Of a stretch of 64,000 bases of DNA, positions 23,442 through 34,420 are shown piece by piece. The notes beneath the pieces are model-generated. The model made no database searches. It saw nothing but the letters and a program-made list of their open reading frames with translations, and had not been told where the DNA came from. This DNA is from Telopea speciosissima (Eukaryota > Streptophyta > Magnoliopsida > Proteales > Proteaceae): positions 7,763,307 through 7,827,306 of the forward strand of contig NC_057920.1 in assembly GCF_018873765.1 (NCBI RefSeq), written 5' to 3'. The position numbers and the translations under genes were made by a program. Each line of letters begins with the position of its first letter. The stretch's first letter is position 1.

Positions 23442-26400
23442 ACCTTCCCAGTGCTACACCACTTACCAACAAGGGGTAAGGTGTTAGGTAACTGGTGGTG
23501 ACTTCCGACAGACAAGGTTGCCATTCTAAACAGATCGGTGTCTGGCGATCCCTGAGTGGGTACTAGAACCGGGTTATATCGGGAGTTTGCGGACAACCCA
23601 TGGAAGGGTTGTTGGACAAGTGTGTGTCCATCAAACTCGGTTCGGTCCGGTTCAACCCGGTTCACCTTTGTATTGAACTTTTATACATTTTAGTTTAATA
23701 TTATCACATGCGATATAAACTTTTTGAGCATTATGTGTCCGTAAGTTTTACTTAAAATGGTAGTCATAACTAGGGTTTGGGCTGGGCACCTTTATCTTGT
23801 GGTCGTCGCATTGGGTATGCCTAGACATGTGATGTCAGGGTTCGAATGCGAGTACTCACATGTTTAATGTGTGTAGTGGCAAAGAATCTACTTTGTCGAT
23901 TCCCTCATGTATTACTGCCAGATGTAGGAAGGGATAGACATGTGTCTCTGACACCCTTTGCTTGAGGGAACCCTGTCGCTACAAAGTGTGATTGCATTCT
24001 TTGGTTCATCAATGACTGAGACTCAAGCAAGTCAAAGCCGGTGTTCTGGGAATGCGTTAACACTTTGTGAGTGAAGGAGTTATCCAACATGGTCACCACT
24101 ACCCGATTAGGGGAACACCAAGATTGAGACTGTCTGTGTATGGTCGGATCAGAATCTGGATCTAGTGCCGTTTGGAAATGGTTTTGCAAAAATCTATTTT
24201 ACATAAAATAAAAGATTATATATATTTATTTGAACAAAGTGTTTTATCGAGTTTTGCGGGACCCGATCAGATGCATAGACACTCTTATATGGACATGTAC
24301 TATGGATTGGGGTTTGGCAGTACATGTGTACATGCCCTAGATTCCATAATGATGGTGTTGATTAGTGGGGGGATTTGTATATGATAATTTGTTATCATAT
24401 AGGGAGTTATTTGGAATTTGTTATTTTAATTAGTTCTTTATTTAATTAATGGATATGGTGCTAATTGTAATTATCCATAAAAATTAAATAAAGTAACTAA
24501 TTAATACTTTCCCTATTAGATTCTGCTTCTTCACCAATTAGAAGCATTTTGAGTTTAAACGGAACTACCAAACAAAGCCGTGGAACCAATCGCCGTGGAA
24601 CCTCTGACTAACAACAATATATGTAGAAGGTACGAACATGACTCACTCATGGTCATTTTCAGAGGTATCAGGGGGTGCGGCGGTCATTTCATGTACTCCT
24701 GTGTCAGGCATAAGGTGAGCGTGCAATGTTCTTTCTCCCTACATATTGTAACCAATACTATAGTTGACATTCTCCTAACAAATATTCAATATTGTAGACA
24801 AAGTGACAAACTACCTAATCTCTAGTAATAAGTATTTTTCAAGTTAATTAACTTGCTTTCATAAGAAATAACTACTGAATAATAATAACTTTTTAGGGCA
24901 AGAGATCATTGTCTAATCGTATAGCACCTGCAGCAGTGTGAGGGCCAATGAGTGCACATGGGCAACATAGATGTGATTTTTGATTTCTAAACATTCAAAG
25001 GTCAACATAAATGCCGATTTGAGCTTAGCCATGCAGAAAATTTATATCAATTTCTAAACATTCGAAGGTCAAAATTTTTAGATCATCCTTCCACATGGCA
25101 AAAAATACAAGGTGTGATGGTTTACTTTCTATGTGAGATTGTGAGAGTTGTGTTGTAATCTTTTCCCTTAAATTTTAATATATAAATTATGCATATCCAC
25201 ATTTCTTTTATTACAAAGGAAAAACTAATTGCATAGTGAAGCCTAGGAAGGACCCTATGGAAGAACTACAATTCATTATAGCAAGTGAAGTGTTATGCTT
25301 CACTATCTCCCACATGGCAATATATGAGTGTGGCCACGTGGTAAATAGTGAAACGTTGGAGGACTCTTTATTATAAGATTTATAGTATTAAAGCCATGGT
25401 AGGAACCCTGTTAGACTTAAATTTAAAACAAATAAAAGAAGTAGAGTTTTCATGTTCTTAAATATTTATCCTCTTATTTTTTGTTTTTATTAAAATAAAC
25501 TCTTCTATTTTATTACCTTGTACCCATTTTTTCCAATTACTTCATAATTCCATACTTTCCTAGTTTTGTTAAAAAATTATAAGATATATTATTTTTTTAA
25601 ATATTAAACATACTTGATATTTCAAAAAGACAAATCGAAATTCATTTACTCAAGAAACTAGGGGATTGTAAAGAAACATTTCTTTGAGGGTTTTGAGAAA
25701 ATCTGTGTAGTTTCATGATAATTCTCCAATCAAAATCACTCTCATTGAAATCCTACTTTTACTAGATCGGGTAAAACCCGATCCATGCACCCACTTGGAA
25801 CAGCTGTGGGGCCCATGTGTTAATGGTGAAGCTTGATTTTTGGTCCAGAATGTGCAGTTGAGATCTTCGGAGGACCATTTCGGCCTCGAAACGATCTCGG
25901 ATTGCCGAAAAATGGCGAACATCCTTGCTAAAGGCTAGGTGTTGTGTTGGGCTCGTCGAGATCTTCAAAATGGTATATTATGGGATATAAGTTATGTTTT
26001 GGTCTGACCCTGTCCAGTTTGGCAATTTCTGGGTCCAAGGGTATTCTTGTACTTCTTCGGGTTAGGGCTTCTCTATATAATGTTCTTATCTCTGAGAGGA
26101 CTATAAGAGAGGTTTTGTAACATTTCCAGAGAATAGTGATATTCGTTCAATTGCTCGACCGTGGATGTAGTTTCCGATCTTGGGGGTGAACCACGTAAAT
26201 TTTTAGTGTTGTTTGTTGCTTGTGCTTCTCTGTTTTTGTTTTTCTTCTGCAAATCGCCATTCTGGGCGTTGTTTCTTAACACCATGGCCCATTAGGGTTT
26301 TGAGGGGGCCAATAGGTGGTAGGCGTATTATGGGGAAGGTGAGGCAGCCGAATAAGTGAGATAGCGGCAACCTCTCCTCCCCCATTGACACTCGTTCTCT

Positions 26401-26780
26401 CTTCCTCACTCCCTCATTTTCTATCTTGCTCTCTTTCCTTTTGATTACGTTTTGTGTGTGTATATATCGTTAGGGAATCCATCACGTTCCCTTGGATTAT
26501 CGAGTGTGGAATATCCATTGGAGAAACCTAATGTGTACATAGATCGTTGAAACTTCATCGTCAATGTTTGTATGATCAACGTGTAGGACAACCAGGCCAG
26601 ATCCTTTCCGCTGCATGGGAAACATCAACAAGGTAATGCTCTAACCCGAGTTGTTTCCATTTTAATATCTACTTTATTGAATTTGCTAATAGGTGGCATC
26701 TTAAAATGTTAATCAAAGCTTTGACTCACTAATAATAAGTTGAAACATATATATCAAACAACAATTAAAAAAAATGTAGA
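23442..26780. other. Spacer with LTR-like remains, no gene
   Basis: 23447-24570 continues the older repeat sequence into which the Sirevirus inserted and has the look of a non-autonomous LTR element (AT-rich TTAATTAATGGATATGG-like region near 24440). Beyond about 24880 I see only AT-rich spacer and short ORFs without recognisable domains. Confidence 0.4.
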
Positions 26781-26785
26781 GAAAT

Positions 26786-26945
26786 AGAATGCTAACTGGT
26801 CGCATGACCTTGCGTCTTAATACAAGAGCTCGTGAATTACCGTTGCACCCTTGTGAAATAAAAAACCCCATATATGTTGATTTTCCTATGCATGTTCTCA
26901 TTAGTCCCCATGCTCGTGCAGGTGCTACACGACCAGACAGCAATC
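26786..26945. repeat. Hairpin MITE, family 'AGAACGCTACCTGGTCG'
   Basis: The ends are imperfect inverted repeats: AGAATGCTAACTGGTCGCATG on the left and, on the opposite strand, GATTGCTGTCTGGTCGTG from the right. A relative with the same termini lies at about 38669-38815. The target duplication is unclear. Confidence 0.5.
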
Positions 26946-27536
26946 TCCCGCCCATTAATTAAATAAACAACATCAGTCACTTTCTATCTAAACCAAATTG
27001 AAGAATGGGAAGTCTAAAGGACTGTAGATCATGGTGGAGAGAATGTGGAAGTAGAATTTTAATTCGGATGGAAAAAGTTATTATGGGGTGGGCGAAACGA
27101 CTGCTTCGCCCCATGTGTTTGGGCGCATCCTATGCCCCTGTATGTTGCGGTACAGAGAACATATGTTGCCCCTAGCATTATGTACCATCCTTACAACTTT
27201 GGAGATCGACTTTGTTCAACAAATTATACGAATGACCAAATTAAGATTGCATATGAATAGGTCTTTCTTACATTTAAAAAAAAATATTTCAAAGGGCATT
27301 TTTATCAATGTCGAAAATTTTTAATTGCGTGTATTATTCAATTCTTACAGTTTGCAGCTTAATTACATGGGTGTTGAATGCAAAATTGGTTTTTGGTAGT
27401 CATCATTTGGATTCTTGTAGTTGCTGAAACATGATAATTAAAGGAAGAACAAGGGAAGTATTTCGTTCTTCTTCATTAAATTTTTCTTAAGGGGTGGGAA
27501 TAAGGGGAGAAAATAATAGGATATTATATTTATATA

Positions 27537-27924
27537 GGATAAATTATACGTCACCCCCTGGTTTTTAAATGAAACTCAAATCACCTCCTGGTTTTTGAAA
27601 ATACTTAAATCACCCTCTGTATTGGACACCAATATGACAAATTAGTCCCTACCGTTAATTTTATGCTGTTAAGTGATGATGTCATCCAATTAAATAAATT
27701 TAAATCCTTAAACTACCCTTGACATCCGAACATAGATTTGAAGGGTAGTATTGTAAATTTAATTCTAATGTTTTAATACAAGGGTAAAATAGTCCTTTCG
27801 CATCAATAACTAACAGCAGACTAACACTGTTATTGTAAAGGGGGACAGATGAGCATTTTCAAAAACCAGGGCCGGGGGTGATTTGAGTTTCGTTTGAAAA
27901 TCAGGGGTGATATGTAATTTACCC
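27537..27924. mobile_element. MITE of about 388 bp with inverted ends, probably Mutator-type
   Basis: Left end GGATAAATTATACGTCACCCC matches the inverted right end GGGTAAATTACATATCACCCC over about 48 bases. Flanking 9-mers ATTTATATA and TTATATATA agree at 7 of 9 positions. The GGGTAAATTA termini resemble those of the larger 46478 element. No coding capacity. Confidence 0.6.
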
Positions 27925-28628
27925 TTATATATATCCTATTTCCATCTAACTGTGATACTATAAGCTTAATTTGCACTAATAAGGGTCCCTCATGTGGTTC
28001 CAAGCTTAATAGACATTGTCTACCAAAGAAAATTCTTAGACTAAATATTCTCAAGGTGGGGCGGAGGGTGGAGGTTGCACCCAAATGAAAAATAAAAAAG
28101 GTGGGTATAATAGATTCTTCATTCCTTGGTGATTGTTGTAGCTTATGAAGGTGCTGAAAGCAAAATTTGGTTCCAATTGATTAGTACAATTGAGATTGAC
28201 TTATCCTCTCTGAGTAAATTGAGATTGGATGTAAAACCATGCATATTAAGAAATAAGAATTGCTTATTGGGTCCCCATTTTGTTGGGGGAAAACACAGAA
28301 CTAATGTAATCCAAAATATTTGGAGAAAAAGAAAAACCCCTCAATAATTCATAATTACATGTTGGAGCTTATTATACAAGGGTCCATTTAAAGACAACAA
28401 AACAATCAGAACCAAAAAAAAAAAAAAAAAAACAGATTTTCAAACTTATTTTCAGTTGGGTTGTGGTGGTTGCCAGAATTTGCAATTTATATTTTCTACT
28501 TTCTTTGACCTGCAAATTTTGCAGGGGATAATAGATTAAAAAAAAAAATACAAGAAAAAGTTAGCTCCAACAAGAAGAGCCTTGCACAAACAAATGGCTC
28601 TCATGAATTATTCACAATTGTGAGGAAT

Positions 28629-31600
28629 TTAACAAGGAGGAAGATCTTTTGGTGGTGGTAATATGGATTGCTCTGGGCCTTGTCCATCTTCTACCACGAA
28701 AGCTGTCTTCAATCCCCAACTCGTGTGGAGTTCCAAATGGCAATGCATGAACCATACACCTGATAACAGTCACAATTAAGAAGATAAGTCATAAGAAACA
28801 TAGATAAGTGTCACTAGGGCTGCAACAGTGTCGTGTTGGGTCGGGTCTTTTAAAACTTCAGTCCAATCCTGAATTTCCTAAGCTAGGCTCAGGCCCAGCC
28901 CGGACTCAAGGCCAAAAAAATCCAACCCTGACCCACCATCAAGGTCGGGCTGGGCTGTCCTTGATTGGCTCTAACCATGGGGAGGGGGGGAGGGAATGCA
29001 TGGGCTGGCCAGGCTGGGAAGAAGAAGAAAGAAGAAAGGCGAGGAAGAAGAATAAAGAACATGAACAAGACAGGGTCGAGTTGGACCAGACTGGGCTCAG
29101 CCCAAGCCCTCAACTATGGGCATTGCAAGCTCGAGCCGTCAGGGCCAAACTTGCACCCCTAAGTGTCACCATGTTTTAATTTGCTTGTGTGCAATTTTCC
29201 TGCATTACTAATACTCAAGTCCTAACAAGTGGAATTACAGCTGATGTATGGAAATTCTTATTTGGAGGATTCTCGGATTTGATCTCAAACTAGCACCTGC
29301 GTAGAGGGGGAGATTAAGATCTGAGGCTCCAAGCTTCCCTTTCGCGTGGAGGGGAGGTTGATGGAATGTTCATAAGGCAAAAAATAGTCTGGCACCGGAT
29401 AGGAATGGGTAATATGGAGTTTATAAGGACTTGGGCACCCTTTCCTTCATAGCTAGCTTTTGAAGATGATTTCTACCCTGTAAAGTCCCTAATAAATAAC
29501 ATACCTGGATTGTCAGCCCTGAACCTTATTGCAGTCCAACCTCCAGTGGGAACCCCAACTGTATTTCTCTCAGGAGGATCCACCAAGTTATATTTAGCCG
29601 GATCTTTCGCAGGGTTGAAGTTTCCGATTCCCGTTCCAACCACGAAGAAGTTGTAACCATGGAGATGGAATGGATGGGACTCAACAGTAAGAAGATTAGT
29701 ATCTTGAAGAACCAACTCCACAGTAGAATTGAAGGCAATCTTACTGAGTCTAGTCCCCAAAGAAGTTCCAAGGTTTGCTGTAAGTGGTGCACCAGTGAAA
29801 TTAAATGGAGTGGGAGGACGGTCAGGGAAATCTGTCCTAAACACTCCCTTGATGTTAAAATAATGAGATTGAAGAAGCCCAATTTTGGGCATCACGAAAG
29901 TGATATTGTTTAAGGAAGCAGTGAGTTGGGTTCCATTCTGGCAAGTAGGACATGGGTTCATTCCCAAACCAATTGTATAGAAAAGATGTCTGTCCACATT
30001 GAGGGGAACATTTGCAGGGAAGTTAGCAGAGTTTAGACTCCTAAGCTTTCCAGTGTAGTTCATGGCAAAGGAAGTATCATTTGGAGCAGGCAAATGAGGT
30101 AAGCTTGGAATTACAGTATTTGGAATGCCTTTGTATTGTAGGATTGCAGTGACAGTTCTGTTGTCTATTGTAAGTGGAGCATCCATGAAAGGCCTAGCAG
30201 CCATGAAGTATCTGTTTGGTATTTGGTTAGCCTGAACAAGGACATTTGTGGTCTGCCCAGGTCCAAGAAGTATAGTTTGGGTTGTGAAGGGCTTGGTATA
30301 CACTGCATCAATCTCCACAACAGTCATATTGTGTCCGGCAATCACGAAGAAAAGCTCGTCGTTCAGTGCAGCATTGATGATTCTCAAGAGATAGGTCTTT
30401 CCTTGCTCTACCTCCATTGCATAAGTATCTAAAGCAAAGGGAAGGGAATGAGTAATTAGGATGAAGATTTATAAGCAAAGCACAAGCCTTATTCTTCAAT
30501 TTAAACCATACTTTCTCCCATTTGGGCCCAAATTGAATAGTCCCAAATGTTAAGGGCCAATGAAGTGAAATCTCCACGTACCCATCTGACAAAGGGGTCA
30601 GAGGGGGACAGATGGGTCGAGATTCCATTTCATTGGCCCTTCGGGATGCCACCCCACATGGGTAGAGGATCCAGATTCCAGGTTGAGGACCTGGCTCTCC
30701 TCAAAAACAGGGGGGGGGGGTTGGTCATTTCATAGGGGAGACCCGCCTGTGAAATGACCCAAACACCCCTGTTTTTGCTGGGCTCGATGCTCCAGCTCCC
30801 ACCATGGATGGAGGAGAGCCAAATTCCAAGGTTGAACACTTTCTTACATTTCTCAGAACATGGAAAGAGTGGTCCTGGCTTCCCATTGATGGTATGAGCA
30901 TCTGATGCTCTAGGTGGCAAACCCAACTTGTTACCCTTCTTCACTTCATCTTCAACATCTGTGTTCCACCATTCTCCTGCATGAAAAGCAAGATTTACAG
31001 TAAAAAAACAATTTCATGTGTACAGTCTTTCTATGATCTTCACAATACCTACTAGGTTTACTACTAACCCAAGATTATATTAGACTCCATGTGAGGCTGT
31101 GGAAATGGAAATGGGGTTCCTTGTTTAGGCATAATTACAATGGCACCATAAACTGTTGCCCTTAACCAAAAAATATGTGCATGCCACCATAGGGTTCCTC
31201 TTTGGCCTGTGACATTGAAATCATAAGTATAGCTATGCCCTGTCTTGATTGGACATTGTGTTATATAAGCTGGTCCATCTGCCCAACCATTGCGAAATTG
31301 CTTCAATCCATGCCTACAAGAGCCAAGGAGTACATGTTTAGTGTGAGATTACCATAAGTTAATAAAATATGAAATTGATCTGCAACATATCACATTACCA
31401 ATGGATAGACATGTTATATTTAGCAGAGTTAGTAACATTAACAAGAACTCTATCTCCTTCTCTAACATAAATAGTAGGTCCTGGGAGCATTCCATTTACA
31501 GTTACAATAGGCTTGGCATGGCACAATCTGCTCACATTCTTCACTTGAATCTGTAAACAATGAAGAAGAAGAAGATTAATGATGGGAAACCCATTTTAAG

Positions 31601-31760
31601 TTTAAATCATAAAAATGATGAGAAGCGCGAAATATAATTCAAAACCACTCACATCAAACTGATACTTCTTCAATGCAGCTTCAGCAGATAAGGAAAAGAG
31701 GGCAAAGAAGAGCAAGAAAAGAAAGAGAGATGATGAGTAGAAAATGCCTTGTGGTGCCAT
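28629..31760 (-). CDS. LAC11: Laccase (multicopper oxidase), LAC11-like, six exons, 562 aa
   Basis: An apoplastic laccase that oxidises monolignols using O2 and helps polymerise lignin. Exons, in transcription order: 31760-31653, 31550-31399, 31313-31069, 30976-30848, 30428-29505, 28759-28629. All borders fit GT-AG and the 1689 bases give 562 aa plus stop. Residues 1-28 form a signal peptide ([20 protein letters not shown] start). Copper sites are HWHG (86-89), WWHAH (129-133), HPFHLHG (463-469) and HCHLELH (525-531), with Leu536 in the type-1 axial position. Three cupredoxin domains and many N-glycosylation sequons are visible. The exon pattern and long matches (for example [38 protein letters not shown]) place it nearest Arabidopsis LAC11 from memory. 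It looks intact. Intron 5 holds a hAT MITE and intron 4 a hairpin. Confidence 0.95.
28815..29161. mobile_element. hAT-type MITE in laccase intron 5
   Basis: The 347-bp element has ends TAGGGCTGCAAC and TTGCACCCCTA (inverted) and is flanked by the exact 8-bp duplication AGTGTCAC (28807-28814 and 29162-29169). Size, TIRs and 8-bp TSD define a hAT MITE. The 123-codon ORF running across it is not a gene. It lies between donor and acceptor of intron 5 and should not affect the protein. Confidence 0.9.
30359..30379 (-). promoter_or_regulatory. miR397-like target site in laccase exon 5
   Basis: The sense strand reads CATCAATGCTGCACTGAACGA, at the codons for INAALND, where miR397 usually cleaves laccase mRNAs. 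Against Arabidopsis miR397a (from memory) there are mismatches opposite miRNA positions 3 and 6 and a G:U at 15. Positions 10-11 are paired. Pairing in the 5' half is therefore weak, and regulation is uncertain unless the host miR397 has changed to match. Confidence 0.5.
30552..30641. repeat. Imperfect hairpin in laccase intron 4
   Basis: AAGGGCCAATGAAGTGAAAT at 30552 is matched by an inverted copy ending at about 30641 (ATTTCATTGGCCCTT), with the stem extending through CCCATCTG / CAGATGGG. A second small hairpin (GGTCATTTCA / TGAAATGACC) lies at about 30722-30760. Probably MITE remains. A G homopolymer sits at about 30709-30720. Confidence 0.6.
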
Positions 31761-31829
31761 TTTAGGTCAAAATGTTTGAAACCCAAGTAAATTGTGTATG
31801 TGGATGAGAGATATGGGTTGAAGGTGTAA

Positions 31830-31841
31830 GATATTTATATG
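31830..31841 (-). promoter_or_regulatory. Probable TATA box of the laccase gene
   Basis: Minus-strand CATATAAATATC lies about 70-80 bases upstream of the laccase ATG at 31760. This leaves a leader of roughly 45 bases. Placement is by consensus and distance only. Confidence 0.45.
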
Positions 31842-33783
31842 TTTGAAGAGGTTAGGGTTGGCTATCAGTTTGTTAGAAGAAGGGAGATGGTGTAGTTGAT
31901 TAGGTATTGGATGTGAAGGGCTCAGCTCATGTCTAAGCTTGCAAGCAAAAATTGATGGGGACTTGTTTGAGCAAATTGACTTAGAGGCTAGGGAAGGAGA
32001 CAAGACAAGCCAAGAAGAAGCTAGGGTTGAGAAGCAACTGCAACTTTAAAATATTAGAGGGTTTCAGCAAGAGAGGTACATCAGGCCAACCTAATCAGGC
32101 TGGGCTTTGCCGTTAAGGGAAAGGAATAGCTTTTAGACTATCTACCATTGTTACCATGGACTCTTTTTTCATTTAATACTTGAACTTCCATTGCAAACAC
32201 ATTGCCCATAAGTAAGGCGTGGTAGAATATTTATATTTCATATTTTACAATAGGTTGCCTTCTTCGTACAATAGGTTGGTCTACTTTGTGAGGCTGGATC
32301 AAGTTCTCGTATGCCAGATGGCGCACGGATGGAATCCACTCTCTTAAATTCCGTCTATGCGTCATTCGGCATACATACGAAAAAGGTTCTCGTACGAGAA
32401 CCTAAACCATTCACCTTCTTTGTTTTGTAAACAGTAAATAAAATTATAGTACAGAAAAACAATGATGTCAATTTTCATGGAAAAAAAATCTTTCCTTATT
32501 ACCCTTTGTCTTATATGTTTCAATAACAATATTATAACAATTCAAATGCATAACATGGGTAGTAGTGATGGACTCAGCTCCTGTCGCAGCAGTGCTGCAT
32601 GTGCAACATTTGAGATGAGGCAATGTGCATTTACCGTCTTATCCCTGCCCAAACGCCTTGCCCGAGCAGGGGTAAGGCAGTCAACGCGCCCGCCTCATCT
32701 CAGACGCTGCACATGGCTACACGCTGTCCGGATTGACAGAATCTTTTTCTATCTAGTGGACCCTTGTCAATCCAAAAGGTTCTCTACCTCCTCTATCTAG
32801 AAGTAAAAAATGCTCTCCATTCCTTAGGTCAAGGTGATTTGATTTAAAGGATCTATCCTCCGACATAGTTTCATCTCTTGAAGAACTATCACTTGCATCA
32901 TTCATGCTCAGGTTTTCCTTTATTTTTGATCCAGATCCATAAGTATCCTTAATTGTTGTCTGTGTTGGAATGCCCTTAAAGTGAATTGATCATTTATTTT
33001 TTTTCTTGTCCGTTTTCTAGAAAGATTTCGGTGGATGTTCTTTCCAAGTTCGTTCTTAGGTTGGTAGGGTCTTTTGATTAGGAACGGGGTTGGGTTTTAT
33101 CCCACTTTAATGGGAACTCTATCGTGTGATTCTACTGGCTGTCTTGCCCCTTTTTGTATTCCCTGCCAAATGGTCAATTATATTAAAAAGAACGTAAGAA
33201 TTAAAAAGGAAAACACCAAGATGAAAAAACTAAGAACATGCTACACCTCAACCCCCACCTACGGCATTGTCATCAACAGGCGAAAAGGCAAGCCAACAAA
33301 CAAGAGATTTCTGTCAGCCACGGTGAATGGGATCTCTGTGGGGGCGGGAGAGGACATTGAGAAGGTATTTTGAAAAGATACTAAAATCATATAGGGGGTT
33401 GTGAACCCTAGGATGGTGGGTGAACCATCTTTTATGGGTGGAGAAAACCTTTCTCCTTTTTATTCACCAAAAAAATATAGTCACATAGACGTGGACAAGG
33501 CAACTGTACATACGGTCCCCAACCAATCAAGAGGAATACGTGATTGTCAAAGACTACACTAACGTAATGAAAAAACTTTGCCCATTCCTATTTCTTAAGC
33601 TCAATTAAAAATATTAGAAGGGAAGTAAAGGAGAAGTTGGAAATGCTGGAAGTTCCAATTATTCATATAGACATAAACAAATATAAACCATCTCCTTTTC
33701 AAGAGAAACATTAATGAATACAATAATGTGTTTAATAATTAAACAAATAAATAATAAAATTTGCATCCGAGGAGGAAGCTTGA
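31842..33783. other. Spacer between laccase and pectinesterase, MITE remains
   Basis: This holds the laccase promoter (near side) and the pectinesterase 3' flank. Hairpin-forming repeats lie at about 32296-32405 (ending in the perfect palindrome GTTCTCGTACGAGAAC at 32387-32402) and about 32565-32740 (GAGATGAGGC / GCCTCATCTC). A dispersed repeat at about 33290-33460 is shared with 42310-42450. No gene is visible. Confidence 0.5.
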
Positions 33784-34384
33784 CTACTTATTCCCAATGA
33801 TCCAAGAAGGTCTTCGGAAACGAGTAGGTGCAGGCCTGAGCCACGCTCGGCCACCGATCATGTCTTTAGACAAGAATGGCTTGGCCTCTGCATCTGAGAG
33901 CGTTTTCGACCATTTAACTCTTCCTGAAGAAGCCGCTCCTGGTCCGTAACACTTGTACTCTCCATAATAAGCAGTGCTGTACATAGTCACACAATCAAAA
34001 CAACAAACAGGTTGAGAGCGTGAGATGTCGGGGTTGGGGGTTGAGACTTTAAGAGTGAGAAATCATATAAAGGTGATGGATATGATGTAAGAGTACCTAT
34101 GTGTGGACGGACGACCCCAATCATCCCATCCTTGAGGCAGTACTGCACTAGACATGAAAGTCATGGCAAACACCACCCTAGAGTAAGACCCCCATGGCCT
34201 TCCTAAGACGCAAGTTCCCACTCCTGTGATCTTGCAACCAAGGAATGTGTAGCCGGTGTTCTCTGAGGGTGATTCTCTTCTTTGTGCTGTGATTGCACCT
34301 GTTCCTTCCGATGTCGAATGCAGATGGCATTTCTGTATAGGAGCATCAAACCCAGCAACATAAGGCAATTTTATTGTGTCATAG

Positions 34385-34420
<36 letters not shown>

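Noticed and set aside
28808-29179. 123-codon plus-strand ORF
   Set aside because: It lies almost wholly within the hAT MITE of laccase intron 5 and has no homology to a protein family.
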